Notes under the pieces: generated by a model | Seen by the model: only the letters and a program-made list of their open reading frames with translations | Database searches by the model: none | Told to the model about the DNA's origin: nothing | Program-made: the position numbers and the translations under genes | Shown: piece after piece, positions 37,895 to 46,532 of the stretch | Layout of the letters: each line of letters starts with the position of its first letter | Numbering within the stretch: the first letter of the stretch is position 1 | Assembly: GCA_031269465.1 (NCBI GenBank) | Contig: JAISZB010000110.1 | Location: 1 to 64,000 of the forward strand | DNA length: 64,000 nt | Reading direction: 5' to 3' | DNA from: Clostridiales bacterium | Lineage (GTDB): Bacteria; Bacillota; Clostridia; Lachnospirales; WQUN01

Positions 37895-38299
37895 TTAGCC
37901 TTGATTTTCTATATATTTTCTCAATATATCTTCACTGACATTGCCTACGGAGCAGATAAAATATCCGTCAGTCTAAAAAGTATGTTCTTTCCAGAGATGT
38001 TTTTTCAGAAAAGATTCGTGATGTTCCCAAATATGGAAGGTTGTATAGCTTTTTATGGTGCGCACTAAATCAGACAGGGCGATAGTCGGTATGGTTTCTA
38101 TCATATAGTGTATATGGTCTTTGTCTGTTTCCATGTGTTTTATTATTACAGCGTGCCTTGAGCAAACATCAGAAGAAAATTGTTTTATATCTTCTGATAT
38201 TTGGGAGTAAGACAATAAATTTTACGATATTTACAAACAAATATCAAGATGATACTGCAAAAGATACTTATTTCTGTTTGCAGATTTCCAACTGCTCAT
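37895..38299 (-). pseudogene. IS200-type Y1 transposase TnpA, decayed
   Basis: Minus-strand remains of a HUH single-strand transposase: start MSSWKSANRNKYLLQYH, HUH motif DKDHIHYMIE, then LSDLVRTIKSYTTFHIW. There are three defects. Two compensating frameshifts around 38225-38250 turn HLIFVCKYRKNLLSYSQ into broken frames, and a TAG at 37973-37975 replaces the usual Trp in HTFW-DGYF. Coding sequence continues to TAA at 37895 (GYFICSVGNVSEDILRKYI). The start ATG (38299) has a GGAG site. Catalytic Tyr would lie in the C-terminal half. Confidence 0.85.
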
Positions 38300-38329
38300 T
38301 ACTAACAACTCCAATTTATTAAAGATAAC

Positions 38330-39268
38330 ATGTATATCAGGACAGGCGAAAACACGGCAAAAATCAAGATATTTCATAAAAACGGCTGGATATGGCTGCC
38401 TATTGATTTTAGAGCGCAAGACGTAAAATATATACAAAAATATTTATCGTTATGTAAAGAATTAGCGCCGGCGCTAAAGCAAACAGGCAAACAATGGCAT
38501 CTCGCAGTTCCTTTCGAGAAAAAGATTGCGTTTGAGGACAAGCCCGTTAATGAAAGAGCCGTATGCGCCGTGGACTTAGGGCTTAACAACAATGCCGTAT
38601 GCTCCACCGTTTTATCAAACGGAACTGTCGCCGCGAGAAAATTTATAAATCTTGCGGCGGAAAAAGACCATTTAGATAAGGCGATTGGAAGAGTGAAAAA
38701 AGCGCAGCAGCACGGAGCAATCAAAACGCCCATATTGTGGAGGCATGCAAATGGCCTTGGTAAAGGCATAAGCATAAAAACGGCGAGAGCCATTGCAGAT
38801 TTTGGGTCATCGGCAGGCGCTGATGCTATTGCATTTGAGTTTTTAGATGTTTCGGGCAAAATAAAAGGCTCGAAAAAACAAAAGCTTCACATGTGGCGAA
38901 GGAAAGGGATACAACAAATAACGGAGCATAAAGCCCATAAAAGCGGCATGCGAATAAGCCGAATTTGCGCTTGGAATACGTCTAAATTAGCTTGCGGCGG
39001 AAGCGGGGCCGTCTCGCGCGGAACATACAAGCAGAACGGAAAAGAAAAATGCAGCTATTCTATTTGCGTGTTCCAAAGTGGAAAAACCTATAATTGCGAC
39101 CTAAACGCAAGCTATAATATCGGAGCAAGATATTTTACAAGGGAAATTCTAAAATCCGAACCAGCAATGGCAAGGTTGCCGAACGAAGCAAAAGTCCTTC
39201 GTTTTGGTACGGGAACAACACGTACCCTATCTACGTTAATTAGGCTTAATGCGGACTTGTGTGCGTAA
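38330..39268 (+). CDS. TnpB-family RNA-guided nuclease, N-terminally truncated
   Basis: A 312-residue TnpB (usual length near 370-400). The RuvC-like triad is kept: D82 in CAVDLGLNNN, E170 in DAIAFEFLDVSGK and D257 in TYNCDLNASYNIG. The usual CxxC...CxxC zinc finger is replaced by SKLACGGSGAVSRG and CSYSICVFQSGKTYNC, as in a clostridial subgroup that has lost it. The first 80-100 residues of a normal TnpB are missing because the frame starts 31 nt from the tnpA start without a ribosome binding site. Likely inactive or a relic. Confidence 0.8.
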   Translation: MYIRTGENTAKIKIFHKNGWIWLPIDFRAQDVKYIQKYLSLCKELAPALKQTGKQWHLAVPFEKKIAFEDKPVNERAVCAVDLGLNNNAVCSTVLSNGTVAARKFINLAAEKDHLDKAIGRVKKAQQHGAIKTPILWRHANGLGKGISIKTARAIADFGSSAGADAIAFEFLDVSGKIKGSKKQKLHMWRRKGIQQITEHKAHKSGMRISRICAWNTSKLACGGSGAVSRGTYKQNGKEKCSYSICVFQSGKTYNCDLNASYNIGARYFTREILKSEPAMARLPNEAKVLRFGTGTTRTLSTLIRLNADLCA

Positions 39269-39375
39269 GCGTATAAGATCTGGGTTTAGCCTTTATGGTA
39301 GACGGGAACTCCAGCTTCCTAAAGAAGCTATGTGTCGCATGATGCGTTGGAAGCCCATTAGCTTTAGCTGATGGG
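39269..39375 (+). ncRNA. Likely omega-RNA/right-end region of the TnpB element
   Basis: TnpB guide RNAs are made from the 3' end of tnpB and the element's right end. This stretch is structured (CCAGCTTCCTAAAGAAGC, then the terminal palindrome ending GATGGG) and directly follows tnpB. The flank AGTGTTCAC would be the guide-adjacent end. The role is inferred from position. Confidence 0.45.
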
Positions 39376-39462
39376 AGTGTTCACGACTTAAAAATATGAA
39401 AAGAAAGGGGAAGCCGCTTCGCGGCGCGGCGTCGCCCGCATGCCGAAGCGGCGAAATCGACT

Positions 39463-40515
39463 TTGAAAAGAGCTAAAATAACAATCGCTCTGGCGTTGCT
39501 GGCCATAATTATGGCTACTCCCGGCTGCTCCGGAAAAAACAAGGGAGTTTTGAACCTATACACATGGGAGGGCATGTTCCCTCAGGAAATATTGGATTCT
39601 TTCCAAGCGGAAACAGGCTATACAATAAACTACAGCAACTTCGACTTCGATGAGACTATGCTTTCAAAGCTTGAGGCGGCGCAAGGGGGAGACTATGATC
39701 TTATAATTGCGGACGACTACATAATCGAAACTGCAATTGGAGAAGGCTTGGTCAGAAAGCTCGACAAGTCGAAGCTTAGCAATTTGGGAAATATAAATCC
39801 TGTGTATTTAAAGCCCTTTTATGATCCGACCGATGAATATAGCGTCCCGTATGGGGCGGGCATTCAGACCATACTCTATGATCCTGCCGCTGTAAGCGTT
39901 GAGATAAAGGGATACGCCGATTTATGGGATCCCAGCTTCAAAGACAATGTAGGAGTCATTGCCAATTATAGGGTAATAAACGGCATGGCTCTGAAGGTTT
40001 TGGGTTACAGCTACAATACGGATGACCTGGATGCAATACAAAGCGCTGGAGACAAGCTGGTTGAGCTTGCGCCAAATATCCGCTTGATTAAGGACGACAA
40101 CCTTCATGAAGATTTGCTCTCTGGAGAAGTAGGGGCAATAGTCGCCTATACTTCACAGGTTACTACCGCTATGCTTGAAAACCCTGAACTGAAGCCTGTA
40201 TTTCCTGAAGAAGGGATTGGCTTCGGCATCATGGGCGCCTTCATACCTTCAAAAGCTCCGACGCCTGATGCAGCATACGCCTTCTTGGATTTTCTGATGG
40301 ATCCGCAGCGCGGGGCGCAGTGCTTTGAATACTTGGGATACTACAGCACTTTCTCTGCATCGGATCCTTTTATAGCGGAAGAATTCAAATCATTTCTTAC
40401 TCTTCCCAGCGGAATCGGAAGCAATATGGAGATGATACAGAACATTTCCTCTGAAGCAAACGACAAGCATGAGCAGATATGGACGCAGTTCAGATCAGCC
40501 GCAGGACAGCAGTAG
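39463..40515 (+). CDS. potD: Spermidine/putrescine-binding lipoprotein
   Basis: A 350-residue extracytoplasmic polyamine-binding protein. The signal peptide ends at a lipobox-like ATPGC (Cys22), so it is a lipoprotein. Family motifs include LNLYTWEGMFPQEILDSF, YDLIIADDYIIE, VPYGAGIQTILYDP and LWDPSFKDNVG. It starts at TTG 39463 with no good ribosome site; a 9-bp inverted repeat (GCCGCTTCG and complement) lies just upstream. The IS605-type insertion separates it from potC and probably from the operon promoter. Confidence 0.9.
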   Translation: MKRAKITIALALLAIIMATPGCSGKNKGVLNLYTWEGMFPQEILDSFQAETGYTINYSNFDFDETMLSKLEAAQGGDYDLIIADDYIIETAIGEGLVRKLDKSKLSNLGNINPVYLKPFYDPTDEYSVPYGAGIQTILYDPAAVSVEIKGYADLWDPSFKDNVGVIANYRVINGMALKVLGYSYNTDDLDAIQSAGDKLVELAPNIRLIKDDNLHEDLLSGEVGAIVAYTSQVTTAMLENPELKPVFPEEGIGFGIMGAFIPSKAPTPDAAYAFLDFLMDPQRGAQCFEYLGYYSTFSASDPFIAEEFKSFLTLPSGIGSNMEMIQNISSEANDKHEQIWTQFRSAAGQQ

Positions 40516-40520
40516 ATCCG

Positions 40521-40561
40521 CAAACAGAAGAAGGCCGGCAAAGCCGGCCTTCTTCTGTTTG
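40521..40561 (+). terminator. Rho-independent terminator after potD
   Basis: 19-bp perfect stem CAAACAGAAGAAGGCCGGC, loop AAA, and its complement, 6 nt after the stop. TCTGTTTG gives the T-rich 3' side. Confidence 0.9.
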
Positions 40562-40583
40562 CGTGGCCGACATGAATAGCAAC

Positions 40584-40679
40584 TATACCGTACTTGCAAG
40601 GTGCGAAATGCCGATATCAATCGCGCTCGCTGCGAAGTCTAGCTCAAAAATCGGAACCTTGCCTATGCTCGTCAGTATA
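40584..40679. repeat. Shortened palindromic element
   Basis: Left arm partly deleted; centre GAAATGCCGATATCAATCGC and right end CTCGTCAGTATA kept. Confidence 0.7.
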
Positions 40680-40930
40680 ACTGCAGGAGATTTAGATGAA
40701 ATGCCTTTTAACGGTTGAATAGATGAACAAAAGCATATATAATGAGTATCGGGCAAGAAGAAGCATGCAAAGTGAATTAGGGTGCCAAAAAGATATATAA
40801 AACTGCGTCATAATGAATCAAGGCATATTTTTTATGCTGACGCGCATTGGAAGGACGGGGCGGGCGTTGCAGTTGATAATCCAGCCCTTAAATCTGCGCG
40901 TCAGAGTTAGGGCGCGTTCAAACGCGTCCC

Positions 40931-41163
40931 ATTCTGATTTGCAGCCAAATGCACCTATTTCTCAGATTGATTATCCATAGAGCAGTGCGAAATGCCGATA
41001 TCAATCGCACTCGCTGCATAATCAAGCTGCAAATTATACTGCTTTTCATATAAGAGCTTGATTATACAGCGAGTGCAAAATGCCGATATCGCCATTTTCA
41101 AGCTCCAAAAAAGGAACATTTGATGAAAAGCGGTATAGGAAATTTCATATGCAAATCAGTATA
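40931..41163. repeat. Nested palindromic elements before the S2P-like gene
   Basis: An outer Gatttg copy is interrupted at TA by an inner Gctttt copy (41037-41135; TA at 41035-41036 and 41136-41137). Removal restores CAAATTAGGAAATTTCATAT, the normal right arm. Confidence 0.9.
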
Positions 41164-41225
41164 AATTGCGTGCAAACGCCCGATTTCCTGTGAATGATTT
41201 CAGGCTGCATCGCTGGAGGTAGATT

Positions 41226-41906
41226 ATGTTAACAAAAAGTTTGCTGGGAATTGTTCTGTCATTGCCGGGCATTATATTAGCCCCTGCGATCCATGAATAC
41301 TTCAAAGCGCTGTGCTCAAGCAGGCAGGGAGATCCGTTCCCCAGAGTAAGAGGTAGGCTGAGGCTCAACCCATTCAGGCACTTTGAGCCTGTGGGGTTCT
41401 TTCTTTTGCTTGTGTTCGGATACGGGTGGGGAAACCCTGTGGAAACCAATTCTTCCCGCTACAAAGACAGGAAAAGGGGTACGCTCATAACTTACGTCGC
41501 GCCTTCTCTAATGAATGTGCTGTTTGCGTTCGCAGCCGCAAGCATTCTAGCCATATCAAAGGTTGTGGCAAGAAACTACGGCTTCCCGATTATGGATGCG
41601 GCGTCAGCCTTGCGAGCGGCGGACGGCGCTCTGGCTTCATTTGGCCCGCTGGCTTTCAGCCTGAGCTACCAGATGGTCTACTATTTCGTCCAGTATAATC
41701 TAGGAATGGCATTTTTCAACCTGCTTCCGGTATACCCTCTTGACTGCAATAAAATACTAAGCGTCTTCCTGTCTCCTGCCAACGCGATAAAGTTGGGCCA
41801 ATATGAGAAGATGCTTCAAGTCATACTTGTAGTGCTGCTCGCGTTTGGAACTATAAACGCAATTTTCGATCCGATTGTCCGGTTTCTACTAAGGTTCGCG
41901 CTATGA
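41226..41906 (+). CDS. Site-2-protease (M50) family membrane protein, altered active site
   Basis: A 226-residue polytopic protein with the layout of small clostridial S2P proteins. The HExxH zinc motif reads HEYFK (H23, E24, K27), so the second His is replaced by Lys. The later LPPLDG motif reads LLPVYPLDCNKIL. The usual G-RxxLNPxxHxDP stretch is kept as RGRLRLNPFRHFEPVG. With one zinc ligand missing it is probably not a normal protease and may be regulatory. Start at ATG 41226 after GGAGGT. The next gene, scpA, overlaps by 4 nt, the common clostridial arrangement. Confidence 0.8.
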   Translation: MLTKSLLGIVLSLPGIILAPAIHEYFKALCSSRQGDPFPRVRGRLRLNPFRHFEPVGFFLLLVFGYGWGNPVETNSSRYKDRKRGTLITYVAPSLMNVLFAFAAASILAISKVVARNYGFPIMDAASALRAADGALASFGPLAFSLSYQMVYYFVQYNLGMAFFNLLPVYPLDCNKILSVFLSPANAIKLGQYEKMLQVILVVLLAFGTINAIFDPIVRFLLRFAL

Positions 41907-42700
41907 AGCAAGGAATCTTCAAACGTCCGGTCCTTCTTGTGAGGCTTGACGCTTATGAAGGTCCATTTGATCTTCTTTTGGGACTTTTGGAGAAAAACAG
42001 CATAAGCATCTACGACATACCAATATCAGAGATTGCGGATCAATACATCGAGATAATAAAGGGCTTCCCTGAAGATATGGAATTTATAAGCGAATTCATT
42101 ATCATGGCGGCCACTTTGCTTGAGATAAAATCCAGAATGCTGATACCTGAATCATCAAAGGGCGATGCGAAAGGGGAGGATCCGAGGAGCCTTTTGGTAA
42201 ACAGGCTTTTGGAGTATAGGAGATACAAGAAGATTAGCCTGATGCTTCGCGAATTGGACGCTAAAGGGACTATGCAGCTCTTTAAGGGGCCTGAGGCGGA
42301 TATTGTGGAAGACTTCAAAGCCAGGCCAAAGGTCGGCTTAGATGAAGCGCTGGGTTCTCTAAGCCTGGGTGAACTGGAGAGAATATACAAGGAGGTTTTG
42401 GCGCGCCGCGAAAACCGCACGGACAAAATACGGGCGGGATTCGGGGATATACCAAAGGACGCCTATACGATTGAGGAAAAGCTTGATTATTTGCGTAAGA
42501 TTATAGAAGCCAAGGCAAGGCTGAATTTTACCAAAGTGCTTCATGGCTGCTTGGACAAGTCAGAGAAAGTGGTCATGTTTTTAGCCTTGCTGGAACTTAT
42601 TAGAAATTTCAGCGTAGAGGTCACCCAAGAAGACGTTTTTTCAGAGATTATTATAGAAAAGACTGCCGCAAGCCGAGGCGACTATGCCAACGCCTATTGA
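41903..42700 (+). CDS. scpA: Segregation and condensation protein A
   Basis: A 265-residue kleisin subunit that with ScpB and Smc forms the chromosome condensin. The N-terminal LDAYEGPFDLLLGLLEKNSI (about 12-31) is the Smc-binding hallmark. The middle IPISEIADQYIEI and the C-terminal winged helix (VVMFLALLELIRN) follow. Start at ATG 41903, coupled by a 4-nt overlap to the S2P-like gene. A palindromic repeat separates it from scpB. Confidence 0.95.
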   Translation: MKQGIFKRPVLLVRLDAYEGPFDLLLGLLEKNSISIYDIPISEIADQYIEIIKGFPEDMEFISEFIIMAATLLEIKSRMLIPESSKGDAKGEDPRSLLVNRLLEYRRYKKISLMLRELDAKGTMQLFKGPEADIVEDFKARPKVGLDEALGSLSLGELERIYKEVLARRENRTDKIRAGFGDIPKDAYTIEEKLDYLRKIIEAKARLNFTKVLHGCLDKSEKVVMFLALLELIRNFSVEVTQEDVFSEIIIEKTAASRGDYANAY

Positions 42701-42701
42701 T

Positions 42702-42785
42702 CTTACCGATTTTTGAGCTGGACATGCAGCGCTCAAGGGATGATCCGACCCCGAAGCCGGCTCATTTGACTGCATATCAGCATAT
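42702..42785. repeat. Palindromic element between scpA and scpB
   Basis: Short copy: TTACCGATTTTTGAGCTGGA, a reduced centre, CTCATTTGACTGCATATCAG and the end CATA. It splits two genes that normally lie close together. Confidence 0.75.
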
Positions 42786-42818
42786 TTAGGATACGGCGCA
42801 AGGAGGAGGGGTGCATGA

Positions 42819-43439
42819 GTGAATGAAAAAGCGAAAGTCCTGGAAGCCTTGCTTTTTGCGACAGGAGCTCCGCTGCCGCTTTCTGATCTTGCCGATGCCA
42901 TTTGCGAAACCCAAAAGGAGACCTTTGGACTTATAGAAGAGCTGAGCCTCTCCTACAGGGAGCAAAGGCGCGGGATTTTGATTCGGCGGGTGAATGATTC
43001 ATATCAGATGTGCACCAACCCGATTTACTACGACGAGCTTAAGAGGATGCTTCAAGTGCCGCAGCGCAAAGTCATGACGCAGCCTATATTGGAGACCTTG
43101 GCTATAATCGCCTACCAGCAGCCTGTCACAAAGGCTGTTATTGAAGAAATACGCGGGGTCAATGCGGATCACTGCGTCAATAAGCTCCTTGAATACAATC
43201 TCATAATGGAAAAAGGCAGGATGGACATGCCCGGCAGGCCTCTCCTATTTGGAACTACAGAGGAATTCCTGCGCCATTTCGGATTTGAGAATCTATCTCA
43301 GCTGCCAGACTTATGCGTCGGTGACGATGAAGCTTCTGAACCTTCGGGAGACTCTGCGCAAGCTGGAGAAGCGACGTCAGGCGGGGAATTTTCCTTTGGA
43401 GAGGATCTGAGGCTTGAAACTGAAAATGTCGATTCTTAG
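42819..43439 (+). CDS. scpB: Segregation and condensation protein B
   Basis: A 206-residue ScpB with two winged-helix domains. EALLFATGAPLPLSDLAD opens the first, and LETLAIIAYQQPVTKAVIEE and EIRGVNADHCVNKLLEY mark the second. Start at GTG 42819, 8 nt after AGGAGGAGGG. The acidic C-terminal tail (about 170-206) is low complexity. Confidence 0.95.
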   Translation: MNEKAKVLEALLFATGAPLPLSDLADAICETQKETFGLIEELSLSYREQRRGILIRRVNDSYQMCTNPIYYDELKRMLQVPQRKVMTQPILETLAIIAYQQPVTKAVIEEIRGVNADHCVNKLLEYNLIMEKGRMDMPGRPLLFGTTEEFLRHFGFENLSQLPDLCVGDDEASEPSGDSAQAGEATSGGEFSFGEDLRLETENVDS

Positions 43440-43569
43440 CATATATTCAGCATTAAGTAAAATTAGAGCGAAAAAAGAAAATTAATGGATCCTATGGCAT
43501 AAAACCCCGAGAAAGGCGCAAACTATATGCGTTGGCATGATGCTTTTAATAAAGGAGCTATAAGCGCAT

Positions 43570-44769
43570 ATGAAGAGATTTGCTACTATTGGAACAGCGT
43601 TTCTGACTTTATTTTTGCAATTGGCGCCCCTAGCCTGCGAGGCGGGGGAGACAGCCCCGCAAGTCAAAGCTATAGGGGCTGTGCTCATGGATTACAAAAC
43701 CGGCCGTGTTTTATGGGGCAAAAACGAGCATACGCCTATGGCAATGGCGAGTACTACAAAGATAATGACAGCAGCGCTTGCTCTGGAGAGCGGCAAGCTT
43801 GAAGAAACCGTGACCGTCTCAAAGCGAGCCGCCTCGGCGCCTGAGGTTAAAATGGGACTCTCAACCGGCGAGAAGGTAAAGATGAACGAACTTCTGTACG
43901 CTCTCATGCTGGAGTCTCAGAATGACGCAGCAGTTGCCATAGCGGAAGGAATCAGCGGCTCGGTGGAGGAATTTTGCGCTTTAATGACTGCGAAAGCTAG
44001 CGAGCTTGGAGCGAAGAACACGGTTTTTGAGACTCCCAACGGCCTGGACAAGGGGGATCATCACTCCACTGCTTATGACATGGCCCTGATAACGCGCTAT
44101 GCGCTGAGCAAGCCAGAGTTTATGAAGCTTATAAATACCAAGAGCATTTCTTTTTCTAGCGACAGGAGATCATATGTTTTTAACAACAAAAACAGGCTCC
44201 TCACAGAATATCAAGGAGCAAACGGCGTCAAGACAGGATTTACCGGAAAGGCCGGGCACTGTTTTGTAGGGGCTGCGCAGAGGGGCGAAATGGAACTCAT
44301 ATCCGTTGTGCTTGCCAGCGGATGGGGCAGAGTCGGAAAAGAAGGAAAATGGAGCGATACTAAAGCTCTATTGAACTATGGATTTGCAAATTTCAAATAT
44401 GTCGATTTGGTTCAAGCGGGCAAAGTAGCTGGAGAAATTCCAATCACCAGATCCAAGACTGGCAAGGTGAGGTTCTGCTTCAACGAAGCTTTGACGCTGC
44501 CTCTTAACGAGCAAGAGCTTCAAAGCGTCCAGGTTAGCGTAAAAGTGCCTGATAGCATTAAAGCTCCGGTTAAGACTGGAGATCAAGTCGGCACCGCTGA
44601 GGTCAGCATCGGAGGGATGGCGGTAAAAGCAATTCCGCTTACAGCTGCAGACGATGCATTGCGGCATGATTTCAAGACTTCCCTTGAAAAAGTCATAGAT
44701 AGCTGGCTGAAGCTTGGAAGCGATCATGAAATTGAGATCATCCTGCCGGAATTCCTGAGCGAAAGCTGA
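43570..44769 (+). CDS. dacF: D-alanyl-D-alanine carboxypeptidase (DacF type), second copy
   Basis: A 399-residue penicillin-binding protein. Signal peptide about 1-24, S61-x-x-K64 (ASTTKIMT), S116-Q-N118 and KTG at 221-223 (VKTGFTGKAGH). The C-terminal PBP5-like domain ends with an amphipathic helix. Start at ATG 43570 after AAAGGAG. It lies in the scpAB-dacF-rluB order common in clostridia, where DacF is often sporulation-linked. It is the paralogue of the gene at 29568. Confidence 0.95.
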   Translation: MKRFATIGTAFLTLFLQLAPLACEAGETAPQVKAIGAVLMDYKTGRVLWGKNEHTPMAMASTTKIMTAALALESGKLEETVTVSKRAASAPEVKMGLSTGEKVKMNELLYALMLESQNDAAVAIAEGISGSVEEFCALMTAKASELGAKNTVFETPNGLDKGDHHSTAYDMALITRYALSKPEFMKLINTKSISFSSDRRSYVFNNKNRLLTEYQGANGVKTGFTGKAGHCFVGAAQRGEMELISVVLASGWGRVGKEGKWSDTKALLNYGFANFKYVDLVQAGKVAGEIPITRSKTGKVRFCFNEALTLPLNEQELQSVQVSVKVPDSIKAPVKTGDQVGTAEVSIGGMAVKAIPLTAADDALRHDFKTSLEKVIDSWLKLGSDHEIEIILPEFLSES

Positions 44770-44785
44770 AGCTAATGTCTTAAGA

Positions 44786-44850
44786 TGTACCGGTTTTGCA
44801 GATTGATAAGACATTCAAGCTTCTATCATTCAATCTGCAAAATCTGTACG
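44786..44850 (+). terminator. Hairpin after dacF, palindromic-family variant (GCAGATTGATA stem)
   Basis: TGTACCGGTTTTGCAGATTG with CAATCTGCAAAATCTGTAC form a long stem 17 nt after the stop. The stem differs from the family norm on both sides yet pairs. It probably acts as the transcript end. Confidence 0.65.
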
Positions 44851-45107
44851 ATATACTGCGTATCAGCTTGCGATGCGCTTAGTTAGGCATAAAAGGCTGC
44901 CTTTAAAGATATGAGAAGCTCGCAAAAGGCTTCGCGTTTTTGAGCAAGTCAGCTTCATGCTGATTAGGTCAGGAAATCGGAAGCTAGAATATTAAATAGA
45001 GGCTTATGTCAATCATCCCATAGCTAAGTATGGCTATCAGCTGTTCGACAGGGTCCAAATGCCAGATAAGGCGAAAAGGGTTCATTTTTGGGAGGCGGCT
45101 AAGAGGA

Positions 45108-45200
45108 AGCTTTGATGTTCGCACGCTGGACGGAACAAAGCTGTCTGCGGGAACCAGCTGCAAAAAACTCGAGCCTTTAGAGAAGCGCAAAACAATACTG
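45108..45200 (+). pseudogene. IscB C-terminal relic
   Basis: Encodes FDVRTLDGTKLSAGTSCKKL then EPLEKRKTILTER in one frame, closely like the end of the IscB relic at 1500-2299 (LDGEKISAGAGCKKLKPL). No start or upstream domain remains. It is the second trace of IscB elements in the window. Confidence 0.55.
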
Positions 45201-45270
45201 ACAGAAAGGAACATGCGGCTTCCTCCTCATGCCTAAAAGCAGAGGTACCCGCTGCATAACAATTTTGATG

Positions 45271-46011
45271 ATGGAACGATTGCAGAAATTTCTTTCTCGA
45301 GCGGGCGTTGCGTCCCGCAGGAAAGCGGAGGAGATAATCCTCCAGGGCAGGGTGACTGTAAACGGGCAGACTGCGGCTCTGGGAGCAAAGGTCTCACCAG
45401 AGTCGGATGCAGTAGCTATTGACGGGAAAGCCGTGAAGGCGGACATAAAGCATGTATACTTAATGCTTCATAAACCTGAAGGATACATAACTACAACGAA
45501 AGATCAGTTCAACAGGCCGACGGTGCTTGATCTCATACCTGATTCATATGAGCGGGTGTACCCTATCGGGAGGCTCGACTTTGATACTTCTGGACTCTTA
45601 ATTCTTACCAACGACGGGAATTTGACCCAGGCGCTAACTCATCCCAGCCACCAGGCTGAAAAAGTGTACATTGCCAAGCTAGGCGCAGTTCCAACTGAGG
45701 AGGCTTTGGAGAAGTTCAGGAAAGGCGTGGATCTGAATGGCTATGTAACGGCCCCGGCAGGAATTCAGATAGTTAAGAGGGATGAAAGCACCTGCAGCGC
45801 CAAGATTACGATCCATGAAGGAAAAAACCGTCAGGTGAGGAGGATGTGCGAGGCTTTAGGCTATACAGTGCTATTTCTCAAGCGCGTTGCCGAAGGAAAG
45901 CTTTATCTTGGAGATCTGCCAAGAGGAGCTTACAGGGAGCTCACGCAAGACGAGGTCAAGCATTTAAAGGGCTATGAAGGCCAGAAGTCTGAAAGATCTA
46001 AAAAAGGCTGA
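45271..46011 (+). CDS. rluB: 23S rRNA pseudouridine synthase, RluB/RsuA family
   Basis: A 246-residue enzyme with an N-terminal S4 RNA-binding domain (MERLQKFLSRAGVASRRKAE) and a pseudouridine synthase core with the catalytic Asp in GRLDFDTSGLLILTNDG. The KxxNRQVRRM motif is present (GKNRQVRRMCEALG). Start chosen at ATG 45271, where family similarity begins; no clear ribosome site is visible, and an in-frame ATG at 45229 is an alternative. The C-terminal tail is Lys-rich. Confidence 0.9.
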   Translation: MERLQKFLSRAGVASRRKAEEIILQGRVTVNGQTAALGAKVSPESDAVAIDGKAVKADIKHVYLMLHKPEGYITTTKDQFNRPTVLDLIPDSYERVYPIGRLDFDTSGLLILTNDGNLTQALTHPSHQAEKVYIAKLGAVPTEEALEKFRKGVDLNGYVTAPAGIQIVKRDESTCSAKITIHEGKNRQVRRMCEALGYTVLFLKRVAEGKLYLGDLPRGAYRELTQDEVKHLKGYEGQKSERSKKG

Positions 46012-46099
46012 GATTTTAAGCTTCAATCATAAAAGCTTTGAAAATATCTTTTTTGCCATTTCGTCCAGCGCCGACATCCTTAATAGCGTTCATCCACTG

Positions 46100-46220
46100 A
46101 TGCGATTATGCGTAGAGCGGTGCGAAATGCCGATATCAATCGCACTCGCTGTATAATCAATCTCCAAAACAGGCGCATTGATTAAAGGTATGCGTAATTT
46201 CAATATGCAGAATCAGCATA
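46100..46220. repeat. Palindromic element after rluB
   Basis: Gatttg-type copy with GAAATGCCGATATCAATCGC and the right end CAGAATCAGCATA. The left end is eroded. Confidence 0.7.
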
Positions 46221-46257
46221 TGAGCCGTCTAAATAAGAGAACGGGCAAACTTTGGTG

Positions 46258-46286
46258 AAAGGCGGGGGCGGCTATCCCGCCTTTTT
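46258..46286 (+). terminator. Rho-independent terminator
   Basis: AAAGGCGGG, a 9-nt loop, CCCGCCTTT and TT. It ends the scpAB-dacF-rluB region. Confidence 0.85.
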
Positions 46287-46399
46287 CTGTGCGCTGGCCT
46301 CAATGCACTCGCAAACGCGGCGCATTTCATCTTTGCGCTTGAATCCCCCACTCGATGACCGCAATTTCCCCTCTAAATCCGACAAATCCGTGATGTGGT

Positions 46400-46532
46400 T
46401 ATACTGATTTTCATCAAAAGTTCTTTTTTTGGAGCTTGATTATCCATTGAGTGGGCCCGAAATGCCGATATCAATCGCACTCGTTGTGTAATCAAGCTCC
46501 AAAACAGGCAGTTTAGTACGAAAATCAGCATA
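46400..46532. repeat. Palindromic element
   Basis: Gatttt-type copy. Its right end is CAGTTTAGTACGAAAATCAG, the exact boundary at which the second module is found inserted in the composite copies. Confidence 0.85.

Larger units (their letters stand above)
37868..39375. mobile_element. IS605-type insertion between potC and potD
   Basis: Divergent tnpA (decayed) and tnpB (N-terminally short) bracketed by identical 22-bp palindromes. It interrupts the potABC-potD order. Nothing else in the window is homologous over its full length. The element is probably immobile because tnpA is broken. Confidence 0.8.

Noticed and set aside
38374-38859. 161-codon antisense frame inside tnpB
   Set aside because: It is a shadow of the plus-strand tnpB frame, with no start site or family resemblance.
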